Positions 28,723-38,718 are shown, numbered from the stretch's first letter. The stretch: 64,000 bases of DNA from CAWHPS01 sp963831235 (GCA_963831235.1 CAWHPS010000042.1:1-64000); one strand, 5' to 3'. Notes: generated by a model from the letters alone, not told the origin. Numbers and translations are program-made.

Positions 28723-31700
28723 TCACCTCATCAGCACCAGCTTAAGCCGTTTTGTTGCAGTACTGCTTTTAAATTCACAGATATATATTCCTGAAGCCAG
28801 TTTGCCCACATCCACCTGCACCGTATGCCTTCCCTCTGACGCCATACCTCTCATCAGCTTCCTGACCATCTTTCCCTGCGGGTTGTAGAGTGTCAATGAG
28901 ACATCGGCTTTATGCGGCAGGTAATAACTGATGCGCGCGGACGGATTGAATGGATTGGGCGAAACTGCAAGGTCAAGGTTTTCCGGTGTTATTGTCCCAG
29001 GTTCATTATCTGTGCCTAAGTCATAAATGACATACCTGAAATATACAGTGTCAGAACCTCCAGCGCCCCAAATCCACTGGGCCGTTGTTCCAGCCGACAT
29101 TCCGGATACGTCATCCCACGGACTAATTCCATAAGCGCCAATCATTGTTGCGGGAGTCCATGCCGCGTCATCAAAGCCGGTTGTGGTCCATTCCGCCTGT
29201 TCCTGCAAGCTGGTTTTCCAGGCAGTGCTTGTGCCTGACCGACCGACATTGCTGTCGAGGACGATTTCAGCGAGCAGCCCGCCCGGAGCGCCCAAATCAA
29301 CTCCTTTGACGGCAATGATATTTTTCCCTGCCTGAAGGTCCACGGGATATTTTTCAACATTATTCCAATCACTATTGCTCCCCACAAGTCTGCCGTTGAA
29401 ATAAAGATCATAAACGTTATCGGCTGTAATGTAAATGGTTGCATGGCTGGGGATGGAAAAGACGGTGTCAAGCGGGTTCATGGTATTCGCTATGGCCGCC
29501 TGGTCCCGTATGCCGCTGATATGGAGAGGATAAGTTGTCCCGATAGTAAGAGGTGAAGCAACAAGCTTTACCGTTTTTTTGTCTGACTGCAGAGAAGCTG
29601 AGGTCACCTGTATACTGTTGTCAATTGTATAATTGCCGGCGTTCTCAGCCGAGGCCTGTTCAACCTTTTCGCTGAAGGTGATGCTGATATAAGTCGGCAG
29701 CGCATGTGCATGTATGGCACTCACGACAGGTTTTACGGTGTCAATGGTCGTGACGGCGGATATATCATTGCTGTAGGAAAGACTGGTCAGGCTGTAGCCG
29801 TTCACAGCCTTAACGCGATAATGAAATGTGGTGTTTTCCATCCCGGTTTGATCCTTATACGTTAAGACATTATTCACAGTCATATACAATTCCGTTGGAT
29901 TGGCTGCAAGGCCGCGATAAATCTGATAATTGGAAATACCGGTTTCCGCGTCCTCTGCGGCACTCCAGAAAAGGGTGATGGTTTGCTGGTTAACGGACGG
30001 ACTGTTCATGGACACATCCGTGGGCGGCGTGGAGTCTGTCACAGTCACAACCGGCGAGACGCTGGTTTTGGTGACGCTCTTGCCGGCATCACCGCCGTCT
30101 GGAAGCGAAAAGAGCATCTGTTCTTTACCAGCCTTGACAAAAAGAAGGTTTACATTTACGGTCAGCGCAGTATTAACCGGATTTGCCACGCTCACCCGAT
30201 AGTTCGCCCCTGATTCGTCCAACAGCACAATGCAGGGTTTGTCCACCTCTACCGCGAGCCCGAGACGAACGACCACACTGCCCGCCTGGTAGAAGACAAT
30301 GCTTGTGACGCCAAGACTGTCGTTGCGGACAGCCTGTTGATAAATAGTGTTGACAATGGTGCGGACAGGGATGTTCTGCGCATATTTCCGGATATCCGCC
30401 TTGCCCGTTCCCGGAACCACAATATATTCATATCCCGCATTGGAAGGATTAAGTCCGTGGTCAAACCATAGACTGAATACATCTCCGGTAACAACGGTAT
30501 TGGATTTTTGTTCATTGATGGAGTACCAGCTCCCGCTTTGGGTCTCGTTCTTAAGCGTCACCTGGGACGGATGAGGAAAAACATAGCCCACGCTGTCATG
30601 GAACACCCATCGGGGCGATTCCAGTGTCCGGAGACCCTGGGCAACCGTATTACCCTGCCCCGTATCATTTGCGGTCCACACAGACCCGATGAGCCAGCAT
30701 TGGTTTATGGAAGTGTAAACAGGAAAAGCCGCGCTGCCGGAAATACCTGCGCCCAGTGCCACAATCTCTTCACCCAGGCAGAACCAGGCCTTGCGGCCGG
30801 AAACCCCGTCCCAATCAAGGTCAAAACCCGCTGCACCATGAATCCCGTCACTGACACCGCCCACAAAGGAGGTTGTCCCGTACCACCAGTCCTCGCCCCC
30901 CGTGAAACTGCCGGGATTGGTTTTGTGGGGCGATGTCACGCCAGGAATACGGCTCCAGTCCCAAAGGGGGAAAATATTGAAATACTCTTCGCCGGTTAAC
31001 AATAGGGTGGTGGCACCGAAAGGAAGGTAGCGGTTTTGTTTATTTTCGTAACCAATCATCTCCGATCCAACGGTGCGGTTGGAACACATCCGGATGGAAA
31101 AGTGGAACCCTTTCGCGCGATGCACATGATAGTCTGACCGCCAGAAATGCTTGTCGCCAGTCAGAGCCGAGTCGTTAATCCCGCTAATGTGATCCACGAA
31201 GGCCTGCAGTTCCGCATGCCGGGAACTCTGGAGCAGCAGCAGATTATCCTTAAAATTCTGGGTGCCAAATTTACCGCCCCCTCTGGCAATCTCCCGTCCC
31301 CTGCAGGCAAAATCCCAGTTATTGCGTCGTAACATCCATTGGCTTCCGTCTAGGATATATCCGGTCAATATAGCAACTTTGGCTGCGTCATAAGCAAAAG
31401 ATAACCCCTGTGTCAAGAGCACCCAGAACATGACATCCTCCATGAAAGCGCGACCATACCCTCCGTTGTATAATTGGGCGCCATGCTGGTGAAAGCTGAA
31501 ATCCGGCTGAATACTTTCGTTGGTGGTGAGCTGAAGCTGGTTCTTGATTTCATTCAGGCCTAAGTTGATGTAGGTCACCGAGTTCAACAGGCATCCCCGC
31601 CAAAGATCATTCTGTGAATTCCAAATCAAATTCTGGCCCACATTCAGTTCTGATTGTTCATTATAGTGAGCATTAAATATGAGTTCCGCTCCTTTCCTTA

Positions 31701-32175
31701 CCCTCGCGGTATCGAGGTACGGTTCCATCATGAGCAGCATTGGACCCAGTGCCAACCGCTGACCGATATCATCATACCACCAACCGTTGTTGTAGATGGC
31801 GGCGTCATTATCATACCAATAGTCAAATCCCGCAATAATGCCTCTTGACATGGCAGTGTCATGATAGACGGGATAGCCGGTACCGTTGAATGCAATAGCC
31901 ATCTGCAGGAGGCGTTGTACATGCGCCAGCGGAGTTCAGGGGTCGCCATGGTCAGAATAATTTATATCAGTCCAGGATCCGTCCGTCTGCTGCCTGGAAA
32001 GAAAGGCAGCCGCGCTGTCCCCGTTCATCAAACCCCAGGCTGTGTTTCCCTCTTTATAAGATGCCGCAAGCCTGGCTTTAAGGGTATCAATGTCATCTGC
32101 AAAAGAGCCATAGACCAGGAATGCAATGATAAAAGAACAAAAAGTGATCAGCCGATCGATTCGTTTTGAGCGCAT
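28723..32175 (-). pseudogene. PL8-type polysaccharide lyase D, interrupted by in-frame TGA
   Basis: 1,150 codons in one frame except for TGA at 31936-31938 (codon 80), where paralogue E has Trp (SAPWTPLTH against GDP-stop-TPLAH). Domains: signal peptide; PL8 alpha barrel with FSFHQHGAQLYNGGYGRAF (the catalytic His and Tyr region) and NNWDFACRGREIARGG (Asn and Arg); the PL8 beta-sandwich (SRIPGVTSPHKTN, FDHGLNPSNAGYEYIVVPG); FN3-like; SbsA-Ig (ITFSEKVEQASAENAGNYTI); a rhamnosidase-N-like sugar-binding domain (DLYFNGRLVGSNSDW); and a PNPFNPSARISYYLPHK sorting domain. PL8 enzymes cut hyaluronan, chondroitin or xanthan by beta-elimination. The ATG at 32175 has an AAAGGG box six bases away; the in-frame TTG at 32181 is less likely. 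Annotators would split it as 31936-32181 and 28723-31902. Confidence 0.85.
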
Positions 32176-32236
32176 ATCCAACCCTTTCTATAATTGATGC
32201 TGTTAAAATCATCTTCCTTTTGATACGACATTATCC

Positions 32237-34642
32237 TTATCTAATCAGCACAACCTTGCACTTGAATTCCACCTTACCCAGCCGGATCAATACCAGATAC
32301 ACCCCTGACGCTTGACCCGCAGCATTCCATGTCACCTGCCGCACTCCCTTGACATAAGAACCGCTGTTCAAGACTCTTGTCAAATCCGCCACAACCTTGC
32401 CGCTGACATTGAATATTCTGAGCTCGGTTCCCCTCTGCCAACCGGACACCTGAATGTTTACAGCAGGATTAAAAGGATTGGGCGAGGCGCAAAGCACAAG
32501 GTTCTCCGGTTTCATTACCCCGGGTTCATTATCAGTTCCTCCTGGCACTACCACGCTTACCGCATCAATAAAAGCGGTATTGTCTTCACCCCCATTTGTT
32601 CCCGCGAACTTCAACTGATGTGTGCCGGATGAAACCAATACGGATTCAGTGACGCACTCCGCAAACGCCGATGATAACGGGGTGAACAAGCCTATTTCCT
32701 TTCCATCCAGCGAGACGCTGATGGCCTGGTTATTTTCCTGTCGTTGTGCCGCGCTGAACCTTATTCTGTAATAGCCGGAGTCAAAATAGACATTCTGCGA
32801 CACTGTTCCAAGGCTCTGGAGAAATGCAGCCTGCACGCCATCAGGCGCATTGGCCGCATTGAAAGCGCTTCCATTGTGCTCTATGCCGCTTCCATTGCCT
32901 GTAACGCCTCCAAATGTCCAGAAGGAATCAGCCACTGCATACTGGTAAGTGGAAATAAGCGGCGATTCGAAACTGGAATTTTTGATAACCGGTGTACGGA
33001 TGATATAAATCGCGGTGTCCAAATTGTTCATTGTATTGGGTATGGATGCCAGATCACGTAGTCCTGTAATATGGAAGGAATATGTTGTGCCTGTTTGCAG
33101 TGTGGAAACGGAAAGTACAACCGACCGTTGATTAGTCTGCCGGGCAGCCCCTGTAACCGAGACGCCGTTGCTGATAATATAATTGCCGATATCTTCCGCT
33201 GTAGCCTGTTCAACCTTTTCGCTGAAAGTAATTTTAACAGTGGCGGCTGACAAAGACTGGATGACAATAACAACCGGCTTTACCGTGTCTTGTGCCGTGG
33301 CCGCGGATACATCATTGCTGAAGTTGGAACTTGTAAGTCCTGCGCCGTTCATCGCATTAACGCGATAATGAAAGGTCTTGTTTTCAATCCCGGTCTCGTC
33401 CTGATAGGTAAGGACATTGCCGCCTACTGTAACATATAAACCCGTTGGATTTGCGGTGGTGTCCCGGTATATCTGATAATTGGAGATACCGCTCTCCGCG
33501 TCCGCAGCAGCGTTCCAGGAAAGGGTGATGGTTTGATCTTTTACTGATGTGCTGTTCACTGTAACGTCCGTGGGCGGCGTGGAATCACCCCAGCAGCCCT
33601 TCCACATTTCGCTGCCGGCCAGCAGAAATCCTCCAACTGCATAGCTGCGCGTATCTTCGGGAAATGTCTCCCCAGGCTCGGCAGCCACTGTCTGCACATA
33701 TCCCAATTTGCCATTTGCGTCCACTTTGCTCACAAGTCCTTCCCAGGCTTTTTTCACCACAGGCAGATAGGTGACTGCATCCAGAATTCCATTGTTAATG
33801 CCCCAGGCCATCGCATAACAGAAAAAAGCCGACCCGCTGGTTTCCGGGCTGGGATACTGTGCGGAATCAAGCAGACTGCTCCGCCACAGGCCATCACTCC
33901 CCTGTTTGGCTGCCAGTGCTTCGCACATTTCCCGCAATAATTGCTCGTATCTGGTGCGATCAGGGTAGTCATCGGGTATGTATTGCAGAACAAGTGCCGT
34001 GCCGGCTGTCACCCAGCCGTTGCCTCTTGACCAGAAAACTTTTTTTCCGCTCGCTGTAGTTGAGTAGAAATAGCCGTTATCACGGTAAAAGAGGTGTTCT
34101 GTGGTGTCATACAGGCAAGTGTGGACATCCCACCACCAGGTGTTGAATTTGTCATAGGCTGTGCCCCAGCCCTTGATGTGGGCCAGGCGAACCATGATGG
34201 AAGGTACCCCGAACAGTATGTCGCACCAGGTCCAGACAACGCAGCCCGATGCATTGACGGCGCAATACTGGTCATACAAACCGTTCATGTCCGCGATCTT
34301 GTTCTGGTTGGCGGCAATGGAATCAAGTAAAAACAGTTCAACATAGGGCAGACCACAGAAAGTATTACCCGCGTCCATACTAGTTGATTCACCTTCCCTA
34401 AGCCAACGGTGGCTTTGTCCCCAGGATTCGGCTTGGTTCAAATAAGCCGTGTCCAGGCTGACCTTATAGGCGGCCACGATACCAGTGTAATAAGTGGCAT
34501 CCAGCCAATCATTATAGGTGTAACGGGTATGGTTAGCCGTCTTTTTCATGATTTTGAGTATCTCGCTCCGGTCGAAAATTGATGCGCCGAACGAGGTTAA
34601 AACCAGTATAAAACCAAGCAGAAGGAGGAATGCCTTTTTCAT
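32237..34642 (-). CDS. GH105 unsaturated uronyl hydrolase C (intact paralogue)
   Basis: 801 residues, the only uninterrupted GH105 of the three. It has a signal peptide (MKKAFLLLLGFILVLTSFGA), a GH105 domain with WTWCDILFGVPSIMVRLAHI and KVFWSRGNGWVTAGTALVLQ, an FN3-like domain, an SbsA-Ig, a jelly-roll-like region (NSSFESPLISTYQYAVADSF), and a sorting domain of the type seen in paralogue A (SGWQRGTELRIFNVSGKV), ending KVVLIR. It cleaves the unsaturated uronic acid from lyase products in the periplasm or outside the cell. A full AAGGAG site precedes the ATG. It lies 55 bases before PL8 gene D and 13 bases after the tail of PL8 gene E, so the locus was once one long transcript. Confidence 0.9.
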   Translation of the reverse strand: MKKAFLLLLGFILVLTSFGASIFDRSEILKIMKKTANHTRYTYNDWLDATYYTGIVAAYKVSLDTAYLNQAESWGQSHRWLREGESTSMDAGNTFCGLPYVELFLLDSIAANQNKIADMNGLYDQYCAVNASGCVVWTWCDILFGVPSIMVRLAHIKGWGTAYDKFNTWWWDVHTCLYDTTEHLFYRDNGYFYSTTASGKKVFWSRGNGWVTAGTALVLQYIPDDYPDRTRYEQLLREMCEALAAKQGSDGLWRSSLLDSAQYPSPETSGSAFFCYAMAWGINNGILDAVTYLPVVKKAWEGLVSKVDANGKLGYVQTVAAEPGETFPEDTRSYAVGGFLLAGSEMWKGCWGDSTPPTDVTVNSTSVKDQTITLSWNAAADAESGISNYQIYRDTTANPTGLYVTVGGNVLTYQDETGIENKTFHYRVNAMNGAGLTSSNFSNDVSAATAQDTVKPVVIVIQSLSAATVKITFSEKVEQATAEDIGNYIISNGVSVTGAARQTNQRSVVLSVSTLQTGTTYSFHITGLRDLASIPNTMNNLDTAIYIIRTPVIKNSSFESPLISTYQYAVADSFWTFGGVTGNGSGIEHNGSAFNAANAPDGVQAAFLQSLGTVSQNVYFDSGYYRIRFSAAQRQENNQAISVSLDGKEIGLFTPLSSAFAECVTESVLVSSGTHQLKFAGTNGGEDNTAFIDAVSVVVPGGTDNEPGVMKPENLVLCASPNPFNPAVNIQVSGWQRGTELRIFNVSGKVVADLTRVLNSGSYVKGVRQVTWNAAGQASGVYLVLIRLGKVEFKCKVVLIR
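33570..34573 (-). repeat. 1,004-bp direct repeat, copy 2 (in GH105 C)
   Basis: Identical partner of 27605-28608. The signal peptides and the FN3, Ig and sorting domains of the two genes differ outside the block, so this is not a simple whole-gene duplication. Confidence 0.85.
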
Positions 34643-34655
34643 TTGTGTTACTCCT

Positions 34656-35138
34656 TTATTTCATTAGTACCAGCATAAGCCGTTTGGCAGTAGCGCCGCT
34701 TTTAAACTCGCAGATATAAATACCTGAAGCCAGTTGGCCTGCATCCAACTGCACTGTATGTTTTCCAGCCGAGACCATGCTGTTCACCAGTTCCCTGACT
34801 ATTTTCCCTTGTGGGTTGTATAGTATTAATGATACAGAGGACTTTTGTTGCAGATAATAGCTTAACCGCGCAGACGGATTAAAGGGATTGGGGTGTATTG
34901 TTAATTCCGGATCTACCGGGAGTACGTTTCCCCCTGCTGCATTGGAAAATCCCGACACAGAAGTGGTACTGCTCCTGGTCATGTTTATGCCATCAGATTC
35001 GTTAAAACCAAAAACAAGACTTTCGCTGGATTCATCAGCAAAAATCAGATCAACAAGGAACGTGGGGCAATAGAGTCGCTCTGCATTGCATACCGTCACC
35101 TTATACTTTTCATTGGATTCATCGAGCAGGACAATACA
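34656..35138 (-). pseudogene. PL8-type lyase E, 3' part with sorting domain
   Basis: Starts in frame as CIVLLDESNEKYKVTVCNAE, aligning with CIVLLDESGANYRVSVANPV in PL8 gene D, and ends with the sorting domain (IHPNPFNPSARLSYYLQQKS and a terminal KRLMLVLMK). It lies next to the insertion sequence. Joined to 37641-37856 after removing the element and one GGG target copy, the frame is restored exactly (KVDQP then CIVLLDE). The E protein has no FN3, Ig or sugar-binding modules between the lyase and the sorting domain, unlike D. An ATG at 35097-35099 gives a 147-residue annotated frame, but this is internal. Confidence 0.85.
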
Positions 35139-35141
35139 GGG

Positions 35142-37640
35142 TCAGACCTCACTAAAAACGCTCAATTTCCTGTTAAGCGACCGCAAGTTCAATTCCCTCA
35201 ATTGGTCTCAATTTGATCTGGAAAATACGTCCTGAGCCATTTGGCAGTACCAAGGGCGATTTCTGCAAATCGTCAAGAACCTGTTGAAAACACCGCTCAA
35301 GCTTCGGTGACAAATGCGGAGCCGGCTCGAGATAAACGGTTACAGTTGAACCATCGTCCACCCACAATCCAGGCGCATGAGTCAGGCTTCTGAAATACTC
35401 GTGGTCGTCCCGATAATTGTCATAGTTCTTTTTGAAAGGCGCCAGCGCTTGATAGAAAATGTTTCTCGCCAGAATCTTGATGCTGTCCATCACACGTTTT
35501 TTATTGGTATCAAGGCATTCGTAACCTTGAGTTATCAGATAGTCCAGTTTCGATATCTTGTGGTTACAACTCGCCAACTTTTCATTTAGCGCGGCAATCT
35601 GCTGATCAAGTTTTTGCTTCTTTTCCTTATAATCCAGCTTTGCAAGCCGCGTCACAATTGCCTTTTGCCGCGAACGCTCTTTGCGAAGAACAACAAGCTC
35701 CTTCGTGGCGCAGTAGGTGGTCGATGCTGTGATGGCCTCGATCTTTTTATCCGTCACGTCAAGCAATGCCCGGGCTTGCATAACCCGATTGTCACGATTA
35801 TGCTCTTTGTGAAGTAATCGCAGCAAATCCTTTTCGCACTCCCGACGCTCTGAAAGAAGCGCCTTTGTTTCAGCGCTTTCCATCTGCTTGTCAGTCAATG
35901 TCGACTTCAAATCTTCATAGGCAATGCTGGCATAGCTGGTGACCTGATTGATGCCATAGTGCTTGTCCAGATACTTGAAGTCGTTCTCCTGTATCCATCG
36001 CCGGAACATAAGCCGGATCAGCTCTTTGGCGTCGCGCTTGGTATCGGTAGTGAGAATGCTCACCACGATACATCTCCCCTGTGGATTTATCGCCTGTACC
36101 ACCAGCCGCCGTATAGACGAATCCTTTGGCCATTTCTCATCGATATAGGAAAACCGATACAATTGCACATCGGAGGCATTATTCCTCGGCCGCGCAAGCT
36201 CATACGAGCCGCTACGCCTGCTTTCGTCAAAGCTCTCCGCGACAAACCCCTTCTCCCATGTGACCAGTTCCAGAAACGGATCAGCCTTAACCGACTCAAA
36301 CACCTCATGACCATAAACCCCACGATCCATAGCCACGGTTATCACGCAACTCGGATCCATATCAACCGTGCGTCGGAAATTACCAATCACCGTTTTGAAT
36401 CGCTCACGCAAATCCTGATAATTGTCCGCGTATTCCACATACACCGGCATCCCTTCGCTGGTGTGGATATAATCGCAATGCAGCGCCTTGTCAGCCCATC
36501 GAATATTGGAACACCATCCCTTGAGAATCTTCTTCATCCCAGTGTAATGCAGCGTGTGCGGGTCATAGTAGAAATCACTGCATTTGGCAACACATGTCAC
36601 CTCGGCATTTAGCCTAAGAACAGCTTCCGCCCCAAGGCTCTGTCCGATTTCCCCGAGAGCTCTTCGCTGCTCTACCGTTCCACGAACCGTCCTTCCCAGA
36701 AACGTCTCCAGGCTATCCCAACTCACATATTTGCCCTGCTCTATGTTCACAGCCCCAAGCAGCACCATCACAAGCCACTGCTTCAACAATACGCCTTTCT
36801 CATGCACCCCTTGAAGACGGATGAGCCAACAGGAAAAGAGAAGGACTCCTGCATGATGTATATAGCGGACAATCGGTACCACGGCAGGCTCCTGAATCTG
36901 GTCATGTTCAATTCTATTATTACATGTTTCTGGAGGGAGTGCTATACCGCCTCCACGCTTATCCGCCTCCTGTTCAACAGTTCCAGAATCGCCATCGTCA
37001 TCCTTGCTTTTAGCGCTGGTACTGGCAGACATCCTCCGTTTACATTCTGCAAAAACAGGACGCAGACTCTCAGCGCTAAGTGCTACCTTGAATGTCTTAT
37101 AAATCTCCTGACGTATCCGGCTGCTGTAGCTATAACGATTATTAGGGTATATATACTCAAATCTAACTTCTGCAAACCGCCGCACTTCCGCCGTCAATTT
37201 ACGCGGATCATGGCGCGACCGCAATGCTTGAATCGATGCCTCCGCATCCGGCATCAGAAGGGCTTTCCCCCAGCGCTGCATCGTCTTGCGATCCACATCA
37301 AAAACCTTCGATAACGCTTCTCGTTTTAATCCCGCATTGTAGAGCCTGCCCAAACAGGCCCGGTAGCTGATGTGATCCTTATCATCAACCACCGTCTCCA
37401 GACGCTGTGCCCCATAGTAAACTTCCAGCTTGTCCGTGTCTTTACGACGGAGAACATGCAAATATGGATTGCGCTTGTCTGTTCCAAGAATCGACTGCAA
37501 TACAACTTCGTTCATCGTGACCATCCAATGTGGGTAAAGGTTGACAGGTGCAATATGTAATTGCATCCCATCAAATAAAATAGCGGGAATCCAATCTGCG
37601 AATCAACTGATCAAATAATGATAGGTTTAGTGAGGTCTGA
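35142..37640 (-). mobile_element. 2,499-bp insertion sequence inside PL8 gene E
   Basis: It has perfect 15-bp terminal inverted repeats: TCAGACCTCACTAAA (35142-35156) and its complement TTTAGTGAGGTCTGA (37626-37640). A 3-bp direct repeat GGG flanks it (35139-35141 and 37641-37643), and the uninterrupted paralogue has a single copy at this site. It holds one long transposase gene and nothing else. The ends are intact and the transposase frame is open, so the element may still be active. The family is not assigned. Confidence 0.9.
35173..37566 (-). CDS. Large DDE-type transposase
   Basis: 797 residues, unusually long for a simple insertion sequence. Residues about 70-110 carry a helix-turn-helix (LKREALSKVFDVDRKTMQRW). 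The catalytic core is IS4-like: a first Asp near 335 (DFYYDPHTLHYTGMKK), a second near 413 (VITVAMDRGVYGHEVFE) and the Glu near 528 (RRWIQENDFKYLDKHYG). A long coiled coil (about 540-690: LRKERSRQKAIVTRLAKLDY, QQIAALNEKLASCNHKISKL) and a C-terminal beta region (LRPIEGIELAV) follow. The exact family is not recognised. It is the only gene of the surrounding element and reads on the same strand as the gene it interrupts. Confidence 0.8.
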   Translation of the reverse strand: MQLHIAPVNLYPHWMVTMNEVVLQSILGTDKRNPYLHVLRRKDTDKLEVYYGAQRLETVVDDKDHISYRACLGRLYNAGLKREALSKVFDVDRKTMQRWGKALLMPDAEASIQALRSRHDPRKLTAEVRRFAEVRFEYIYPNNRYSYSSRIRQEIYKTFKVALSAESLRPVFAECKRRMSASTSAKSKDDDGDSGTVEQEADKRGGGIALPPETCNNRIEHDQIQEPAVVPIVRYIHHAGVLLFSCWLIRLQGVHEKGVLLKQWLVMVLLGAVNIEQGKYVSWDSLETFLGRTVRGTVEQRRALGEIGQSLGAEAVLRLNAEVTCVAKCSDFYYDPHTLHYTGMKKILKGWCSNIRWADKALHCDYIHTSEGMPVYVEYADNYQDLRERFKTVIGNFRRTVDMDPSCVITVAMDRGVYGHEVFESVKADPFLELVTWEKGFVAESFDESRRSGSYELARPRNNASDVQLYRFSYIDEKWPKDSSIRRLVVQAINPQGRCIVVSILTTDTKRDAKELIRLMFRRWIQENDFKYLDKHYGINQVTSYASIAYEDLKSTLTDKQMESAETKALLSERRECEKDLLRLLHKEHNRDNRVMQARALLDVTDKKIEAITASTTYCATKELVVLRKERSRQKAIVTRLAKLDYKEKKQKLDQQIAALNEKLASCNHKISKLDYLITQGYECLDTNKKRVMDSIKILARNIFYQALAPFKKNYDNYRDDHEYFRSLTHAPGLWVDDGSTVTVYLEPAPHLSPKLERCFQQVLDDLQKSPLVLPNGSGRIFQIKLRPIEGIELAVA

Positions 37641-37856
37641 GGGTTGGTCAACCTTGAGGCTTAACCCATCCCTGACAACTACCTGACCTGCCTGGTAAAA
37701 GACAATACCGGTAATACCTATGCGATCGTGCCGCACCGCCTGTATGGATACTGTGTTGCTGATCATGCGTACAGGAATGTCGGTTGAATAAGATTGTACT
37801 CGATTTTTATCCACACCGGGCAGAACTATATATTGATAGGTTGCGTTAACCGGCGC
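37641..37856 (-). pseudogene. PL8-type lyase E, middle part
   Basis: 72 codons encoding APVNATYQYIVLPGVDKNRV to FYQAGQVVVRDGLSLKVDQP, aligning with the beta-sandwich of PL8 gene D (NPSNAGYEYIVVPG to FYQAGSVVVRLGLAVEVDKP). It is bounded on one side by the group II intron-like element and on the other by the insertion sequence. The longer frame 37611-37907, which starts at a GTG, runs into both elements. Confidence 0.8.
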
Positions 37857-38718
37857 GTCGGGATAGAGTTTACGCGCGCGCACATTAGGGTTCGTTGGCT
37901 TTTCCACAAACTTTCGCTGTGGGCCTCAGCACGACTCCCATCGTCACGTTTCATAAAGCCTCCCTGCGATCCCGGACGGTCGGTTTTCCCGAGTCCGGTT
38001 CTGACCTTGGCTCACCTTATATTTTCCGGTCATAAGCCTTCCCATCTTTTGTCTCGGCTTAAGTGTCGGCACACATACACCAAGTCTTGCATGGTTTACT
38101 TATTTCCTCGCCACTGCTCTTTATGGATGCTTATCCAGCTCTGTGTCTGGACATCCATATAGTCCCAGTGACCGCCAAGTGCCCAGAGCCCCTTTGCTAT
38201 GGAAGTGTTACCTTCCGTTCTTAGCTCATACTGGCTCATGCGCCAGTCTCTTGTTCTCCACCCTTTTTCTTCCTATAAGGATGGTCTTTGCAGGTTGCTG
38301 CCGCCCCTGCTGAACATGAGACCTTCCCGACATTATTTCTGCAATCCTTGTGTAGGCGCATGGACCCGTATCCCGTTGTGCCTCCTTGCTGCATTTACCC
38401 ACTTCTTTGCAAGGAGCATCGGCTTCACGTTCGGGGTGATACGTTCAGCGCACAAAACTTATCCTTGCCATGCAACTTCGGCAAGGGGAGGTATTTCGGG
38501 ACTGCAGTCATTCGTTCATCTTCAAGCTCCTACACTCGCTAGACCTCCAGGTTGCTCCCACCTCAGCTTTATCCAAGCTGGGCGGCCAGGCCGTTTACAC
38601 CACGCATTCCTCTGATGGTTGCCTGCACAGAGGTGTGGTATCGCTACGTGTCCGACATGGGCAATTGACACGGTTGGACTTCCACCAACTGGATTGCAGC
38701 CTTGTCGGCTGCTCCCAC
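37857..38718 (-). mobile_element. ORF-less group II intron-like element in PL8 gene E
   Basis: About 862 bases separate codons that are adjacent in the paralogue (WQDHG here, APVNATYQY after). The 5' end on the minus strand is GTGGGAG, near the GTGYG intron start. At 38672-38686 the minus strand reads GGTGGAAGTCCAACC, a stretch I recognise from domain I of bacterial group II introns. At 37972-37998 there is a domain V-like hairpin: CCGGAC and GTCCGG stem, a two-base bulge, TCGG and CCGA upper stem, and a GAAAA loop. The inferred 3' end is GAC, matching the AY rule. No reverse-transcriptase ORF is present. The tail after the hairpin (about 115 bases) is longer than a usual domain VI, so the 3' boundary is less certain than the 5' one. 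It would need a maturase supplied in trans. Confidence 0.7.

Noticed and set aside
19733..32175. Genome-wide reassignment of TGA to Trp
   Set aside because: TGA ends several well-defined genes in this window (esterase at 25183 with an ATGA overlap, the COX24-like gene, the anti-sigma gene, the lipoprotein), and housekeeping proteins use TGG. Only local nonsense or rare readthrough remains possible.
35959..36612. 217-codon plus-strand frame opposite the transposase
   Set aside because: It mirrors the transposase core and has no family features; its length follows from the codon bias of the opposite strand.
37611..37907. Independent 98-residue gene between the two insertions
   Set aside because: Its middle aligns with PL8 gene D, and both ends read into the intron-like element and the insertion sequence. 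It is the central exon-like piece of the broken PL8 gene E.
38199..38615. 138-codon plus-strand protein within the intron-like element
   Set aside because: Low-complexity composition, no ribosome binding site and no family. The structured-RNA interpretation on the opposite strand explains the sequence better.
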